From Endomychus coccineus (lineage: Eukaryota > Arthropoda > Insecta > Coleoptera > Endomychidae), in assembly GCA_958510875.1 (NCBI GenBank), contig OY294067.1:281313242-281377241 (forward strand): a DNA stretch of 64,000 nt, in the 5' to 3' direction. Numbering within the stretch: position 1 is the first letter of the stretch; the number at the start of each line of letters is the position of its first letter. The position numbers and the translations under genes were made by a program. The notes under the pieces are model-generated. The model did no database searches. It saw nothing but the letters and a program-made list of their open reading frames with translations, and was not told where the DNA came from. This document shows, piece after piece, positions 53,201-56,200 of the stretch.

Positions 53201-56200
53201 GGTATTGGAATGTTTCTTAAAAGTTCCGAGGTTATAGGCTTCATTAGGCAAAGAGTTTCACAACTTCGCCGTAATCTGCAACTTATTCCTAAGCCAAAAC
53301 TGTTTACTTAGATCACTAATAACAAGACTTATTATGGACATATCTATTAACAGAACATGTTCAAAATGCCCACCTTCCGTTTTTAAGCAGGCTTCTGTTG
53401 TTCTTGTCATCGACTCTTTCATAAATTTCCGGTATGTTACAGCCCTCAACGATTCTATAGTCTGAACTGGTGTAGTATAAACTTAAGTTTTAAAAATAAA
53501 AGTCTAGGCTGTTCATATTAGATGATGTAGGTGGTCATAATTGTGGCCACCACGACCTAACATTTGAATATTGACGAGCCAAAATGCTGAAGTGGGCTGG
53601 AGCACCATCGTGCATGAACCACATTTGCTAAGGTTGTAGAAGAGGAATATTTTCGGATAATCGAGGCAAATCACTGTAAGAATTTTCATTAAGGCGTCTT
53701 GGTAGAAAAAAATGGTCCTATTAAAGCATCGCCAATGATACCGACCCATACGTTGAGTGAAAATTGCTCCTGAAAATGCGATTCTGTGATAGCATGATCG
53801 TGAAGAGAATTTGTGATTCGAATTGATGATTGAAGTATATTTGGAAGCTGAACTCCAATCATGTGAACAGTACTACGGACAAGTCAAATCTGTGCTTTGT
53901 AGATCATGAAGGGATAAATTTAGTTTTTGGCAAGGAATAGAAAATCAATTTCTGTGAAGCATTTTTCTCAATGGACCTCTTATGATCGTCCCATAGTGGT
54001 GATACCAACCATGATCGTCGGCTGATGTAGTGGGAGCAATGATGAGTAGAAAGCTCTGAATATCAACCACTACAGTCTATCCTTCAAAAAATTCTACTTA
54101 TTTATTTGACGGCAATAGACCAATGCAACAATCGACTAGAGAGATCTTATCTTGATTGTTACATAAAAATGTATGCTCATTTAAACAATCGGTTAAATTA
54201 AATTTGACGCCACAACTTGAGGGTGATTACGGTATATTCTGATTGTAACCAAGCATTTCAAATCAATATTAACCAGCAATTTTTATTTTCAGATTTTATT
54301 CAACAATGTATATATTCCGAAAATACCACCTAGAACATTTTTCTCATCGCTTGCTGAGATACGTTTCCAGAACACTAATATACAAGAAATCCAAAACGAA
54401 GCATTTTCGGCAGGAGAAATTTCCGCCATCTACATGACGAATACTACTATCGGTCAGTTTGAGCGTGAAGCCTTCAAACCAAGAACGTTTATACTGAATT
54501 TCAAAATTAGCAGATGCAACATTTCGAAATTAGAGGCGAAAGCTGTTATGTGTGCCATGTCCAACCTAACAATTGAACATACCAGGTAATTTTATGTGTA
54601 TTATATAATTTCACAAATAGGAGACAGTCCAACCAAAAGTCATTACCTCAGCACGAACACCAAATGATGCCCAGAATATGACATACTAGATCATACAGAT
54701 CGAAAAGAAACGTGCCTAATTTTTTATGAACTTTCCAATTGATCTGTGATCCTTGTTCCTTCATATTTCTGTTTTTTCTCCACAACATCGGTTTGTAAAT
54801 GTCGGTTTTCACGGCATAATTGTTTAAACCGCCACAGATTCTTATGAACCCTTGGGGTACGCTTTTTTCCTGGAGGTGGATGCCACCCCTTCACGTGGGG
54901 TAAATTTTGAAATTGATTGAATATATCGATGAATTCTAAGCAAAAAGGGTCCTCTACACTTTTATCCATCGTTATTGAGTTATGTATGGTCAAAATGTAC
55001 ATTTTTCGGTCTAAAAAACATGTTTTCAAACGACTTTTCGCAAATAACTCGGTGACCTTACATTTTACCAAAATGGACTGTGAACAATCAATTGATTATG
55101 TGACTTCCCTCAATGTTGTTAGCAAACAAGCTTTCGGACTAAATGTATACGATTGTAGGGTACAGAAAATATATCGGAGAATTAAATTAAAAGTGAAGAA
55201 TTTTTTAAAGACAAACTTTTATTTTTAAGTGTACTGAAAAGAAATAAAACATCATGATCTCCGACCCCAAAAAACTCCACGTTCCAATTTTGAATAGAAT
55301 CGAACCATAATCACAAAAGTTAGCCTCCATTTGAATTTGACTAAAAAATCATGATCTTAGACCCCAAAACCTCCCGTTTACCTTATACATTGTCACCCGA
55401 CTGATGAACACATGCCAAATTTCAAGTTAATCAGACCTTCAGAAGAAGTGGGTCAAAATACACTTGCAAAAGTTCATCCGAATACTGATACTTGCTGCTG
55501 TCACAAGAACTATCAAAATTTGCCACATCGACGTCACTCGAATCTTGAAATGAAAATTTCGGACACTCCTGTGGGTTACATATTTAAGAGCGATATAAAA
55601 CGGTTGTTCTTCTAGTTCGTTGAAATAGGCATCCAATGCCCACGAGGGCAAGGTGAAAAGTCCCTGAAAAATAAATCAGATGGCGCCACAATCGAAAATC
55701 CCATGTGACATCTTTAACTGGAACGCATTAAAATTTTCAGACTGATATATCATTCAGTTCTGTTTTGACACCCATAAAAGCAAGTAACCTTGAAGATTTT
55801 TGTAAACATGGAAAAAAGTGAATTTCGCGTCTTGATTAAACATTATTTCTTGGGTGGAAAAAACATTACGCAAACCAAAGCATCGCTTGTTCATTATGGG
55901 AACTCTTCACCATCGATTGGAACGTTTCACAAGTGCTTTACTGATTTTCGTTGTGTTAGCATGACCACAAAGAATTCGGAACGTTCTGGTCGTCCAATTG
56001 AGGTTAGAACGCCAGAAATCGTCGATAAAATCCATGGTATGATATTGGACGATCGGCGAGTTAGAGTGCACGAGATTGAAACATTTTGCATACATTTTGA
56101 ATATGAGAAAGCTTTTTACCAGATGGTTGCTGCATGTGCTCTCTGTTGACAACAAGCGCGACCGTGTGACAACTTCAAAGGAGTGTTTGACGATGTTCAT

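Larger units (their letters stand above)
50906..54292. other. Intron 3 (GC-AG)
   Basis: Donor GCAAGT at 50906 and acceptor TTTTATTTTCAG ending at 54292. It contains a 60-bp tandem duplication, LINE fragment B and a decayed transposon, listed separately. 50920-51365 and 52920-53125 contain nothing else I recognise. Confidence 0.8.

Noticed and set aside
54724..55071. 115-codon minus-strand frame in intron 4
   Set aside because: Lies in dispersed-repeat sequence similar to other non-coding blocks; no family resemblance.
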